A program made the position numbers and the translations under genes. A stretch of DNA of 64,000 bases from SZUA-430 sp034440355 (GTDB lineage Bacteria; Pseudomonadota; Alphaproteobacteria; Micropepsales; Micropepsaceae). This document shows positions 51,158 to 59,930 of the stretch, piece after piece. The stretch is taken from the NCBI GenBank assembly GCA_034440355.1, contig JAWXBY010000159.1, forward strand, positions 33,656 through 97,655, given 5' to 3'. The notes below the pieces were generated by a model. The model made no database searches, was not told the origin of the DNA, and saw only the letters and a program-made list of their open reading frames with translations. Each line of letters opens with the position of its first letter. Position 1 is the stretch's first letter.

Positions 51158-54100
51158 TCAGTGGAAGTTTCGGCCCTTCGGCATGACCGCGTGAACTTTC
51201 TGCGCGGCGGTTTTGGCGTCGTATTCGACAATGGGTTGTTGGAGTGGGCGGACGTTGCGCGGGTGTTTGTGCAGTTCGGCGCGCTTGGCACCCGGATGCG
51301 TGCCGCGACTGGGCGGCGGGTTTTTGATTTCGTCGGCGCGCGCGAGCGATTCCACGGGCGATGGGTCGGCGTGCAGGCGGTCGAGCAGCGGGGTCATGTC
51401 GATGATTTCTTCGGCGATGACGTGGATGACGTTGCTTTCGCTTTGCAATTGGCCGCGGACGCAGGCGAAGCGGGCGCCGAGGACCGTCGGGCGGAATTCT
51501 TCGAACACTTTCGGCCAGACGACGATGTTGGCGATGGAGGTTTCGTCCTCCAGCGTCATGAAGATGACGCCGCTGGCCGTGCCGGGGCGCTGGCGCACGA
51601 GGACGAGGCCGGAGACGGTGACGATGCGGTTGGGTGGGATCGAGGGGAGCGTCTCGTTGGCGACGATGCCGCGGGCTCTCAATTCGTTGCGTAGGAAAGC
51701 GACGGGGTGCGCCTTCAGCGAGAGGTGGAGGTGGCGGTAATCCTCCACGACATGTTCGCCGAGCGGCATGGTGGGGAGCGCGAAGTCGGGTTCGTGTTCG
51801 CGCGTGGTGCTGAAGGTCAGCAGCGGCAGGTCGTCTTTGTCGCCCGAACGGCGCAGGCCGCGCACGGCCCATAAGGCTTCGCGGCGGTCGAGGCCTAAGG
51901 AGCGGAAGGCGTCGGCGTCGGCGAGGCGTTCGAGCGCCGTGGGTTCGATGCCGGTGCGCAGCCAGAGGTCGCGCACGGAATCGTAGCCGGTGCCTCGGTG
52001 TTCGACGATTTTTTGGCCGTCCTCTTCCTTCACACCGCTGACTTGGCGGAAGCCCAGACGCATCGCGTGCGTGGTGCGGATGTCGCGGGTCATCTCGGCG
52101 TGGCGCGGGTGCAGGCGCGTGACGACGCCGACGTTTTCGTCGAGGCCGGGCTCCAGCGTGTTGTTCCAATCGGAGATGTTGACGTCGGCTTCGCGCATCT
52201 CGACGCCGTGTTCCTGTGCATCGCGGACGATTTGGGCTGGCGCGTAGAAACCCATCGGCTGCGAGTTGAGGAGGGCTGCGGCGAAAACGTCGGGGTAATG
52301 GCACTTGATCCACGACGAGTAGTAGACGAGGAGCGCGAAGCTCGCGGCGTGGCTTTCGGGGAAACCGTAGTCGCCGAAACCTTTGATCTGTTCGAAGCAA
52401 CGCGCGGCGAAGTCGCGTTCGTAGCCGTTGTCGACCATGCCTTCGATGAATTTGTCTTCGAAGTTCTTGATTGTCCCTAAGTGCCGGAATGTCGCCATCG
52501 AGCGGCGCAACCGGTCGGCTTCAGCGGGCGCGAATTTTGCGGCGACGATGGCGATGCGCATCGCTTGTTCCTGGAACAGCGGCACGCCCAGCGTTTTTTG
52601 CAAAACCGCTTCGAGTTCGGGTTTGGGATAGGAAACGGTCTCGATCCCTTGCCTGCGTTTGAGATAGGGATGGACCATGCCGCCTTGGATAGGGCCGGGG
52701 CGAACGATGGCTACTTCGATGACGAGGTCGTAGAACTTTCGCGGCTTCAATCGCGGCAGCATCGACATTTGCGCGCGGCTTTCGACCTGGAACACGCCGA
52801 TGGAATCCGCGCGGCACAGCATGTCGTAGACGGCAGGTTCTTCCTTCGGGATCGCCGCCAGATCGGCCGGCAGGACGTAATGCTTGTTCAGCATCTCAAG
52901 CGCCTTGCGGATGCACGACAACATGCCGAGCGCCAGAACGTCGACTTTGAGAATTTTGAGTTCGTTCAAGTCGTCCTTGTCCCATTCGACGACGGTGCGA
53001 TCTTCCATCGCGGCGTTGGAGATCGGGATCACTTCGTCGAGACGGCCGCGCGTCATGACAAAGCCGCCGACGTGCTGCGAGAGGTGGCGTGGGAAGTCGA
53101 TGAGTTCTTGCGCCAACGCCAGCGCTTTGGCGAGGCGGCTGTCGGTCGGATCGAGACCGATGCGTTTGACCTCATCGTCCATCGGCGCTTCAGTCGACCA
53201 GCCCCATAAGGTGCCGGATAAGGCACTGATCGTGTCTTCGGAGAGACCGAAAGCTTTGCCGACGTCGCGGATGGCGCTGCGGCCGCGGTAGGAGATGACT
53301 GTCGCGGCGAGGCCTGCGCGTTCGCGGCCGTAGCGATTGTAGATGTACTGGATCACCTCTTCGCGGCGTTCGTGTTCGAAATCGACGTCGATATCGGGCG
53401 GTTCGCCGCGTTCGGCTGATAAGAAACGTTCGAACAGCAGGTCGACGAGAACGGGGTCGACCTCGGTTACGCCGAGGCAGTAACAAACGACGGAATTGGC
53501 GGCCGATCCGCGACCTTGGCAGAGAATGCCCTGCGAACGGGCGAAGCGCACGATGTCGTGGACGGTGAGGAAGTAAGGCGCGTAGTTCAACTCGGCGATG
53601 AGTTTGAGTTCGTGATCGAGCGCTTGACGCACCTTGGCAGGTGTATGGCCGGGATAACGTTTGCGCGCGCCTTCCTCGGCGTAATGAACCAACGCTTCTT
53701 GCGGCGTTGCAAAGCCTTCGCGCGTTTCGTCGGGGTATTCGTATTTCAGTTCGGTGAGCGAGAAGGTGCAGCGGTTGGCGAAGCGGGTGGTCTGCGCGAT
53801 CGCTTCGGGCATGCGGCGAAAGAGGCGGGTCATTTCGGCCGGTGATTTCAAATGGCGCTCGGCGTTGGCTTCGAGGCGCAGGCCTGCGGCGTCCAGGGTT
53901 GTGTGTTCACGGATGCAGGTGAGGACGTCTTGGAGCGCGCGGCGCTCCGGCGCGTGATAGAGCGCGTCGCCGATGGCGATCGGTGGGACTTTGTGTTCGG
54001 CGCAGAGTTCGCCGATGCGTTTGAGGTGGCGGGTGTCGTCGCCGCGATAGGCGATCGATGCGGCGAGCCAGAGGTTGCCGGGTGTGGCGGCGCGCAAGCG

Positions 54101-54577
54101 TTTTAGTGTCGGGCTTGCGAGGGCGACGTTGGGGCGTGGCGGCATAACGATGAGAAGCAAGCCTTCGACGAATTCGATCAGGTCGTCGATGACGAGGATG
54201 CAATCGCCTTTTTCGGCGCGCTTGTTGCCCACGGTGAGCAGCCGGCAGAGGCGGCCGTAGGCAGGTCGGTCTGTGGGATAGACGAGGATGTCGGGGGTGC
54301 CGTCGCTAAAGACGAGGCGAGTGCCTACAAGCATGCGGTAGCCGATGTCTTCGGCTTGCGTGTGGCCGCGTACGACGCCGGCCAGCGAATTGCGGTCGGC
54401 GATGCCGACGGCGGTGAGGCCCAAAGCTTGGGCCTGTTTCACGAATTCTTTTGGGTGCGAGCCGCCGCGCAGGAATGAGAAGTTCGTCGTGACGGCGAGT
54501 TCGGCGTACGGCGCGACTTCGGGCGGCGTTGTCGGTTTTGGCGGTGGCAGCGCCACCACGTTTGTTTCGGTGGTCAT
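51158..54577 (-). CDS. dnaE2: Error-prone DNA polymerase DnaE2
   Basis: DnaE2 is the translesion alpha-subunit-like polymerase of the SOS mutasome. From the ATG at 54577 it has 1,139 residues. The order is the PHP domain (YAELAVTTNFSFLRGGSH), the polymerase core with active-site aspartates in PPDIDVDFEHERREE (about 394-408), GRGSAANSVVCY, helix-hairpin-helix region, and a late OB-fold (about 982-1056). It normally works with ImuA and ImuB. The ATG overlaps the true imuB stop (ATGA). The frame is also open upstream through a damaged imuB, making one joined reading frame. Confidence 0.95.
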   Translation of the reverse strand: MTTETNVVALPPPKPTTPPEVAPYAELAVTTNFSFLRGGSHPKEFVKQAQALGLTAVGIADRNSLAGVVRGHTQAEDIGYRMLVGTRLVFSDGTPDILVYPTDRPAYGRLCRLLTVGNKRAEKGDCILVIDDLIEFVEGLLLIVMPPRPNVALASPTLKRLRAATPGNLWLAASIAYRGDDTRHLKRIGELCAEHKVPPIAIGDALYHAPERRALQDVLTCIREHTTLDAAGLRLEANAERHLKSPAEMTRLFRRMPEAIAQTTRFANRCTFSLTELKYEYPDETREGFATPQEALVHYAEEGARKRYPGHTPAKVRQALDHELKLIAELNYAPYFLTVHDIVRFARSQGILCQGRGSAANSVVCYCLGVTEVDPVLVDLLFERFLSAERGEPPDIDVDFEHERREEVIQYIYNRYGRERAGLAATVISYRGRSAIRDVGKAFGLSEDTISALSGTLWGWSTEAPMDDEVKRIGLDPTDSRLAKALALAQELIDFPRHLSQHVGGFVMTRGRLDEVIPISNAAMEDRTVVEWDKDDLNELKILKVDVLALGMLSCIRKALEMLNKHYVLPADLAAIPKEEPAVYDMLCRADSIGVFQVESRAQMSMLPRLKPRKFYDLVIEVAIVRPGPIQGGMVHPYLKRRQGIETVSYPKPELEAVLQKTLGVPLFQEQAMRIAIVAAKFAPAEADRLRRSMATFRHLGTIKNFEDKFIEGMVDNGYERDFAARCFEQIKGFGDYGFPESHAASFALLVYYSSWIKCHYPDVFAAALLNSQPMGFYAPAQIVRDAQEHGVEMREADVNISDWNNTLEPGLDENVGVVTRLHPRHAEMTRDIRTTHAMRLGFRQVSGVKEEDGQKIVEHRGTGYDSVRDLWLRTGIEPTALERLADADAFRSLGLDRREALWAVRGLRRSGDKDDLPLLTFSTTREHEPDFALPTMPLGEHVVEDYRHLHLSLKAHPVAFLRNELRARGIVANETLPSIPPNRIVTVSGLVLVRQRPGTASGVIFMTLEDETSIANIVVWPKVFEEFRPTVLGARFACVRGQLQSESNVIHVIAEEIIDMTPLLDRLHADPSPVESLARADEIKNPPPSRGTHPGAKRAELHKHPRNVRPLQQPIVEYDAKTAAQKVHAVMPKGRNFH

Positions 54578-56164
54578 GCGAAGAGGCCGTGCATGAACCA
54601 GCGTGGTGCGGATGTTTCGCTGCCGAAGAGGCCTTCGCGGTAGAGCCAGAATCTTCGGCCGTGGTCGTCTTCGACGCGGAAGTAGTCGCGGGTGAGGGGT
54701 TGGCCTTTTTCGTCGCGCCACCATTCCATCGCGATGCGTTCGGGGCCTTCGGTGTGGGCCACTTCGTGGTGGACGCGGCGCCAGTTGAAGCGCGCGGGTG
54801 GGCCCGGTGTCATCTTGCAACGCGAGGCCCCCCTCCACCGCCACTGCGTGGCGGTCCCCCTCCCCCGCTAAAGCGGGGGAGGATAAGCGGCGGCGGTTCT
54901 CATCCTCACCCGCTTTAGCGGGGGAGGGGGACCATCGCGTAGCGATGGTGGAGGGGGGCTGATGCGCGGGGACGCTCGTGACGGCGAATTCGGGGATGTG
55001 GGAGTCGTTGGGGGTGAAGCGCATGACGCGGTTGAGGCCGAAGCGGACGCCCATGCGGTCGATGAGGTGATGGATGTCGTCGCTGCCGGTGGCGCTGGAG
55101 ATGATGTCTTTTTGAGCGACTGTGGTTTTCTCGGCTGTCATTACGCTGAGGCGGACGACGTCGAAGCCGTAGCCGGGGTCTAGTTCGTCCACCAACGTTG
55201 AGAAGCGTTCTTTGAAGAGGCGGCAGAGGGCTCGCGTGTCGCGTAGGGGTTTGCTGGTGGCCACCGAGAGCCGGCGGACGGCGCCGTCGACGCGGTAGAG
55301 CGTGACTTGGAGGGCGCGGGCGCCTTCACCGCGTTCTTCCATGCGGCGAGCAAGTTCGCCCGCCAGGTGCTCGATCGTTTGCAGAATGTAGGCTTCGTGC
55401 GTGATCGGTTCTGCGAAGCAGCGTTCGGCGATGTAGGGCGGCAGCGGTAGGCGTGGGGTGATGGGTTCTTCCATCACGCCCATCGCTTGATCCAGACGAC
55501 GCAGCAGCGTGGCGCCGAAGCGGGCGACCAGGGGCGCGCGCGGGCGATCGGTGATGTCGCCGATTTTCTTCAGGCCCACGCGGGTGAGGGCGTCGATTTT
55601 GTCGGCGTCGATGCGTAGCGCGGCGAGCGGTAGGGCGCGCAACGTGTTGCTGAGGTCGGTGTCGGCGACGATGCGTTTGTCGCCGAAGCGGGCGAGGGCC
55701 CAGGCGGCGCCGGCCGTGCCGGCGATGGCGAGGCGCGACTTGAAACCTTGGACCGCGAGGCGGCGGCCGATGTCTTTGCGCATCGCTTCTTCGCCGCCGA
55801 AGAGATGTGCGCAGCCCGAGATGTCCAGCATCATGCCGTGAGGCGGGCTTAAGCCCACGAGCGGTGTGTAGCGGCCGAGCCAATCGTTGATGGCCTCGGC
55901 TAGGTTTTGGTCCGCGATTTCATCGGCGTGATCGACGAGGATGGTCGGGTACATCGCGCGCGCGTCGGCCAAGGGCATGCCGACGCGCAGGCCGAGTTCG
56001 GCTGCGGCTGTGTTCATCGCCGTCAGGCGAAGCGCGCTTTTGATCTCGGTGACGACGACGCGCGGGTCACGCGGTCTTGGCGAGAGTGCGCGTTCGATGC
56101 GGTCTGTCGGCAAATGTTCCAGCCAGACCGCGAGATAGCGATGGGATTGCAAACGTACGCTCAT
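54574..56164 (-). pseudogene. imuB: ImuB (Y-family polymerase-like mutasome subunit), frameshifted by a palindromic repeat
   Basis: The N-terminal part (56164 to about 54960, 402 residues) is a normal ImuB: HRYLAVWLEHLPTDRIERAL at the start and Y-family palm and finger segments. The ImuB C-terminus is also present (54813-54574), with RVHHEVAHTEGPERIAMEWW, DYFRVEDDHGRRFWLYREG and APRWFMHGLFA, but in a different frame. Between them is a 133-base palindromic repeat. Removing those bases joins both parts in one 485-residue frame. The linker that often carries an RPLRLF-type sequence in ImuB is not visible, so some original bases may also be lost. As it stands the frame runs through the repeat and on into dnaE2. 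Confidence 0.88.
54827..54959. repeat. 133-bp palindromic repeat inside imuB
   Basis: Two long arms start and end with GCCCCCCTCCACC and its complement GGTGGAGGGGGGC and are separated by a short GC-rich spacer around 54883-54901. Each arm itself contains two small hairpins: ACCGCCA..TGGCGGT with CCCCGCT..AGCGGGG on the left, and CCCGCT..AGCGGG with ACCATCGC..GCGATGGT on the right. The outer ends match exactly. No target duplication is obvious. The form resembles dispersed palindromic repeats of alphaproteobacterial genomes. Confidence 0.9.
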
Positions 56165-56867
56165 GGGACTGCCACTCAACGCGCCATTGGGCCGATGGAC
56201 CGAAACGATTCTTCACGAGATCGAGGTTGAAACTCGGCGCGCCGATGCCGCCGAAGCGGTCGGACACGCTGGGCGCTGACGACACCAGCCAGCGCGTCGT
56301 CGCGGCGTTGGGTTCGATGCCGGCCGAATGGCGCAGGATGAGGCCGAAGCCGAGGCCTTCTTGTGACGCGAGCGCGAGCCTTCGCGTCATCGTCAGATCA
56401 AGCACGCGGGTTTGGGCCGGAAACTCGGCGATGACGGCGGCGAAGCCGCGGCACTTCAGGGCCTCGCTCATCGCCCACAGCACGTCTTCCGCGCGGGGGA
56501 CGTGCAGATAGATGAGCGAGCCGGTGTCGAAGCCCGAGAGTTTCAGGCCGGGCAGATAGGGGCGGCCGAGTTCGACCTGCGTGAAGTCGTGCTGGATGTA
56601 GAGCGTGTGGGCGCCCGCTGTTTCCGCGCGTGCGGCGAGGCCGAAGGCGAAGCCCGCGGCGCTGCCCAGATCCTGCACGGTGCGGGGCAGGATTTCGTGG
56701 ATCGAGCCGCGCATCAGGCCGCCGCCCAGGGCGCCGTCGATCTCGGCGATGCCGGTGTCGACGTGCACGCGGGCGCTCGCGGGGCCCTTGCGGATGCAGG
56801 CCGCTTCGATCGCCGCGATCGTCTGTTTGAGGGATGCGACTCCCTCCGCCGCCAAGGGTGTTGGCAC
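56067..56867 (-). CDS. imuA: ImuA, RecA-like mutasome accessory protein
   Basis: A 266-residue RecA/SulA-like protein that precedes imuB in SOS mutagenesis cassettes. IAEIDGALGGGLMRGSIHEI (about 41-60) is the altered P-loop region of ImuA proteins, followed by HTLYIQHDFTQVELGRPYL and RRLALASQEGLGFGLILRHS. It overlaps the start of imuB by 98 bases. A LexA box lies 28-42 bases upstream of the ATG at 56867, so the gene should be repressed by LexA and induced by DNA damage. Confidence 0.93.
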   Translation of the reverse strand: MPTPLAAEGVASLKQTIAAIEAACIRKGPASARVHVDTGIAEIDGALGGGLMRGSIHEILPRTVQDLGSAAGFAFGLAARAETAGAHTLYIQHDFTQVELGRPYLPGLKLSGFDTGSLIYLHVPRAEDVLWAMSEALKCRGFAAVIAEFPAQTRVLDLTMTRRLALASQEGLGFGLILRHSAGIEPNAATTRWLVSSAPSVSDRFGGIGAPSFNLDLVKNRFGPSAQWRVEWQSHERTFAIPSLSRGLAGTFADRPHRTRTLAKTA

Positions 56868-56894
56868 GGGTCCGCCTTTCAGTGCTGGACGTAT

Positions 56895-56909
56895 GTTCCT
56901 TATTTGTTC
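56895..56909 (-). promoter_or_regulatory. LexA (SOS) box of the imuA operon
   Basis: On the plus strand GTTC (56895-56898) and GTTC (56906-56909) are separated by exactly seven bases; on the minus strand this reads GAAC-N7-GAAC. It is the alphaproteobacterial LexA direct repeat, placed in the 28-42 bases before imuA. Confidence 0.9.
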
Positions 56910-57037
56910 TAGTATGCTCGGCCGCGTTGCAGAGTCAAGCGGGCTGAACCGAAACGAGTCCGATTTGTGATGCGCGGCTTCGCTCGCTCAACGCACGGCA
57001 TCGAAGTGTTCAGCGTGTCGTGTAAGTTCGCGGGGCC

Positions 57038-57388
57038 ATGGCCGACGTCACCATCTATCACAACCCGAAATGCAGTGCGTCGCGCAACACGCTTGCGCTC
57101 ATTCGCGAGGCAGGGATCGAGCCCAAGATCGTCGAGTATTTGAAGACGCCGCCGTCAGCGCGCGAGCTGAAGGCGATTATCAAACGGATGGGCGTCGGCG
57201 TGCGCGATGTCATCCGCACGAAGGAAGAAGCGTACGCGACGCTCAAGCTCGACAATCCGAAGCTTAGCGACGATCAGCTGATCGAGGCGATGGTTGCGCA
57301 TCCGATCCTGATCCAGCGGCCGATCGTGGTGACGGCGAAAGGCGTGCGGTTGGGTCGGCCGCCGGAAAGCGTCAAAGAAATTCTCTAG
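57038..57388 (+). CDS. arsC: Arsenate reductase (glutaredoxin-type) ArsC
   Basis: A 116-residue ArsC of the E. coli type. The catalytic cysteine lies in HNPKCSASRNT (Cys12), and RPIVVTAKGVRLGRPPE holds the arginine of the arsenate site. Such enzymes use glutathione and glutaredoxin. No ars regulator or efflux gene is nearby, and some members are yfgD-type housekeeping proteins, so arsenic detoxification is likely but not certain. Confidence 0.9.
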   Translation: MADVTIYHNPKCSASRNTLALIREAGIEPKIVEYLKTPPSARELKAIIKRMGVGVRDVIRTKEEAYATLKLDNPKLSDDQLIEAMVAHPILIQRPIVVTAKGVRLGRPPESVKEIL

Positions 57389-57580
57389 ATCTGGGACGCG
57401 CGCCAAAGGTCAAGCTTGCGTGCGTCGACGGCAATCTACAGAGAACGGCTCCCTTCTTGGGAACTCAGGCGCGATGCATGCGTTTCGAGCGTGGGCTTTG
57501 TCGGTGCGACGCTGCGCCGATCAAGCAAACACGGTCTCACACGCGTCCTCGCGGGCGCGCGACGCGAAAGGGAGCAAGAC

Positions 57581-58306
57581 ATGGCGGACAAAGACCACAC
57601 CAAGGACGACGGCCACGGGGGCGATCACGGCGGCGACCACGGGGATCATGGCGGCGGCGATAAACACGCCAAGACCAGCGGCGGCGGTAATAGGGCCGCA
57701 AACTTGCTTCGCAATCCGATCACGTGGGCGGTTGCCGGCGTTGGCGCTTTGCTGGTTGCGGTGTTCGCCAGCGGCGTGCCGACATCGACCGTAGGCACAT
57801 CGCCGTCGAGCTACGATGTTTCCGATTCATCGGACGCCACGGACGGGTCTTCGCCTGCCGCGCGGCGTTCGGCGCGGTACAGCGCACGCACTTGCGCCGC
57901 GAAGGTCGAACAGGCGCGGGCCGCGTATGGCCGCGATTGGGAGAGCGAGCTGCCGCGCAAAGTGCGCGCCGACTGCGGGCACACGATCCAAGAAGCGCGC
58001 CGCGACGATCGCCGATCGCCGCAGCAAGCTGAGGGGCCGCGCGGGCGTGGGCCTGGCACGGGCGACGTCGAGGTCAAGCGCTTGGACGTGGCTTATGGCG
58101 ATCTCGATCTGTCGACGTCGATGGGCGCCGAACGCTTTCTCCAACGGCTGGAGCGTGCGGCCATTAGTGTGTGCGGCGGCCAACCCGACATTCGCGACCT
58201 TGAGGCGCGGCGTGCCTTCAAGGATTGCGTCGAACGCAGCATGGACAGCGCCGTCGCGCAGATTCGCGCGCCGCGGGTGACGGCGCTGCACCGGCGGGCG
58301 GGATAG
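57581..58306 (+). CDS. UrcA family protein with histidine/glycine-rich N-terminus
   Basis: A 241-residue protein from the ATG at 57581, behind AAGGGAG. The N-terminus repeats GGDHGGDHGDHGGGDKH (about 12-28). A single hydrophobic helix (WAVAGVGALLVAVFASG, about 49-65) anchors it, a Ser/Arg-rich part follows, and the C-terminus (about 164-230) is an UrcA-type unit: VEVKRLDVAYGDLDLSTSMG, then a helix AERFLQRLERAAISVCGG with DCVERSMDSAVAQI. UrcA proteins are usually small and exported; here the domain is at the end of a longer, anchored protein. Function is unknown. Confidence 0.78.
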   Translation: MADKDHTKDDGHGGDHGGDHGDHGGGDKHAKTSGGGNRAANLLRNPITWAVAGVGALLVAVFASGVPTSTVGTSPSSYDVSDSSDATDGSSPAARRSARYSARTCAAKVEQARAAYGRDWESELPRKVRADCGHTIQEARRDDRRSPQQAEGPRGRGPGTGDVEVKRLDVAYGDLDLSTSMGAERFLQRLERAAISVCGGQPDIRDLEARRAFKDCVERSMDSAVAQIRAPRVTALHRRAG

Positions 58307-58320
58307 AAATGGCCTGAGCA

Positions 58321-58394
58321 CCGGCGTCGCGCGATTTTAGCGACGCCGGCGCGTCTCTTAAAAAGAGCGGGCGGGACGCCTGCGCTCCCAGGCT
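58321..58394. repeat. Hairpin and repeat-like sequence between urcA-like and oxidoreductase genes
   Basis: CCGGCGTCG (58321-58329) and CGACGCCGG (58341-58349) form a perfect hairpin just after the UrcA-protein stop and may act as a terminator. A second small hairpin CTCTT/AAGAG (58355-58367) follows. The next bases (58368-58394) resemble a short GC-rich dispersed repeat that I have met in many genomes (GGGACGCCTGCGCTCCCAGG). Confidence 0.55.
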
Positions 58395-58428
58395 GTAATG
58401 TCGTCTCCGTCTGATATCGGAGGTCGTC

Positions 58429-59391
58429 ATGAAAGCCGCTGTTTATTACGAGAATGGTCCGCCGTCCGTCTTCAAATATGAGGACGTCGAGGATCCGCAC
58501 GTCTATGCGCCCGGCGTTCTGATCAAGGTCGAGGCGGTCAGCATCGAGGGCGGCGATACGCTCAATCGCATGGGTGGGCCGCTGATCACCGTGCCGCATA
58601 TCGTCGGCTATCAGGCGGCGGGGACGATCGTTCAGGTCGGCAAAGACGTCACGCATCTGAAGGTTGGGCAGAAGGTCGTGACCGTGAATGCGTTCGGCTC
58701 GCATGCGGAGCTGCGCTCGGTGCCGGCGCGCAATGCTTGGGTCGCGCCGGATGGGTTCGACATTCGCCAGGCCTCCGCCATTCCGGTGCCGTTCGGGACG
58801 GCGGACGATTGTCTGTTCGAGTTCGGACGGTTGAAGGCGGGCGAGACGGTGTTGGTGCAGGCGGGCGCCGGCGCCGTCGGCCTTGCCGCGATCCAGCTGG
58901 CGAAGCGTGCGGGTGCGCGCGTGTTCGCAACGGCGTCGAGCGAGGAGAAGCTCGCGAAGCTGAAGCCGTTCGGGATGGATCACGGCATCAACTATGCGAA
59001 GCACGACGTCGTCGCCGAGGTGATGAAGCTGACCGACAACAAGGGCGTCGACCTTGTCGTCGATCCGGTCGGCGGGTCGACGCTTGAGAAGAGCATCGCG
59101 GCGACCGGCGCGCGCGGACGCGTGTCGATGGTGGGCAACGCGGGGCGTGAGGATTCGCGCGTCGACGTGCGGCCCCTGATGGCGGCCAACCGGTCGCTGA
59201 CCGGCGTGTTCTTGGGCGCCGAGATCATGACGGACCGCGTGCACGACATGATCCAGCGGCATATCAACGATGCGGCTGCGGGCAAGCTCAAGGTGGTGAT
59301 CGACAAGACGTTCGCGCTGAAAGACGCGGCGGCGGCGCATGCCTATATCGAAGGGCGCGGCGCGGTCGGACGGGTTCTGCTCATTCCATGA
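58429..59391 (+). CDS. Zinc-type alcohol dehydrogenase-like/quinone oxidoreductase
   Basis: A 320-residue medium-chain dehydrogenase of the quinone oxidoreductase type. Zinc ligands are absent. The GroES-like N-terminal domain is followed by the nucleotide-binding motif VQAGAGAVGLAAIQLAKRAG (about 143-162) and a conserved late VDVRPLMAANRSL. Such enzymes reduce quinones or enones using NADPH. The stop overlaps the GNAT gene by four bases. Confidence 0.9.
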   Translation: MKAAVYYENGPPSVFKYEDVEDPHVYAPGVLIKVEAVSIEGGDTLNRMGGPLITVPHIVGYQAAGTIVQVGKDVTHLKVGQKVVTVNAFGSHAELRSVPARNAWVAPDGFDIRQASAIPVPFGTADDCLFEFGRLKAGETVLVQAGAGAVGLAAIQLAKRAGARVFATASSEEKLAKLKPFGMDHGINYAKHDVVAEVMKLTDNKGVDLVVDPVGGSTLEKSIAATGARGRVSMVGNAGREDSRVDVRPLMAANRSLTGVFLGAEIMTDRVHDMIQRHINDAAAGKLKVVIDKTFALKDAAAAHAYIEGRGAVGRVLLIP

Positions 59392-59930
59392 GTTCGTCTC
59401 GCGTCTGGCCGGTGCGCGTGGCGACACGCGACGACATTCCGCGCATTCGCACGCTCATGGAACGATCGATCCGCGCGCTATTGAAGCCGTATCTGACGCC
59501 CGAGGAGGTCGAAGGATCGTTCGAGATCATGGGACTCGACACGCAGTTGATCGAGGACGGCACCTATTTCGCGATCGAGGACGGGTTCGCGTTGGTCGGA
59601 TGCGGCGGGTGGAGCGCGCGGACGACCTTGTTCGGCGGCGACCACTCAACGGGACGGAGCGCGGCGACGCTTGATCCTGCGAAGGACGCGGCGCGTGTGC
59701 GGGCGATGTACACGAGCCCCGATCACGCGCGCCAAGGCATCGGCCGCGCGATCATCGATGCGTGCGAGGGGGCTGCGCGCGAGGCCGGCTTCAAGCGCAC
59801 GGAGCTGATGGCGACGATGGCGGGTGAGCCACTCTATCGCGCGTGCGGGTATGAGGTGATCGAACCGCACACGTCGACGACGTCGACAGGCGTTCGCATC
59901 CCGCTGCTTAGGATGGGGAAGGCGCTTTAG
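59388..59930 (+). CDS. GNAT family N-acetyltransferase
   Basis: A 180-residue acetyltransferase. The acetyl-CoA motif A is MYTSPDHARQGIGRAIIDAC (Q/R-x-x-G-I/G), followed by AAREAGFKRTELMAT and the late ACGYEVIEPH. The substrate is unknown. It is coupled to the quinone oxidoreductase by an ATGA overlap and converges with the DUF4240 gene. Confidence 0.88.
   Translation: MSSSRVWPVRVATRDDIPRIRTLMERSIRALLKPYLTPEEVEGSFEIMGLDTQLIEDGTYFAIEDGFALVGCGGWSARTTLFGGDHSTGRSAATLDPAKDAARVRAMYTSPDHARQGIGRAIIDACEGAAREAGFKRTELMATMAGEPLYRACGYEVIEPHTSTTSTGVRIPLLRMGKAL

Noticed and set aside
51158..56179. A natural 1,673-residue ImuB-DnaE2 fusion protein
   Set aside because: The conserved ImuB C-terminus exists in another frame and ends on the dnaE2 ATG, and a palindromic repeat explains the shift. 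The long frame looks like a result of the insertion rather than an evolved fusion.
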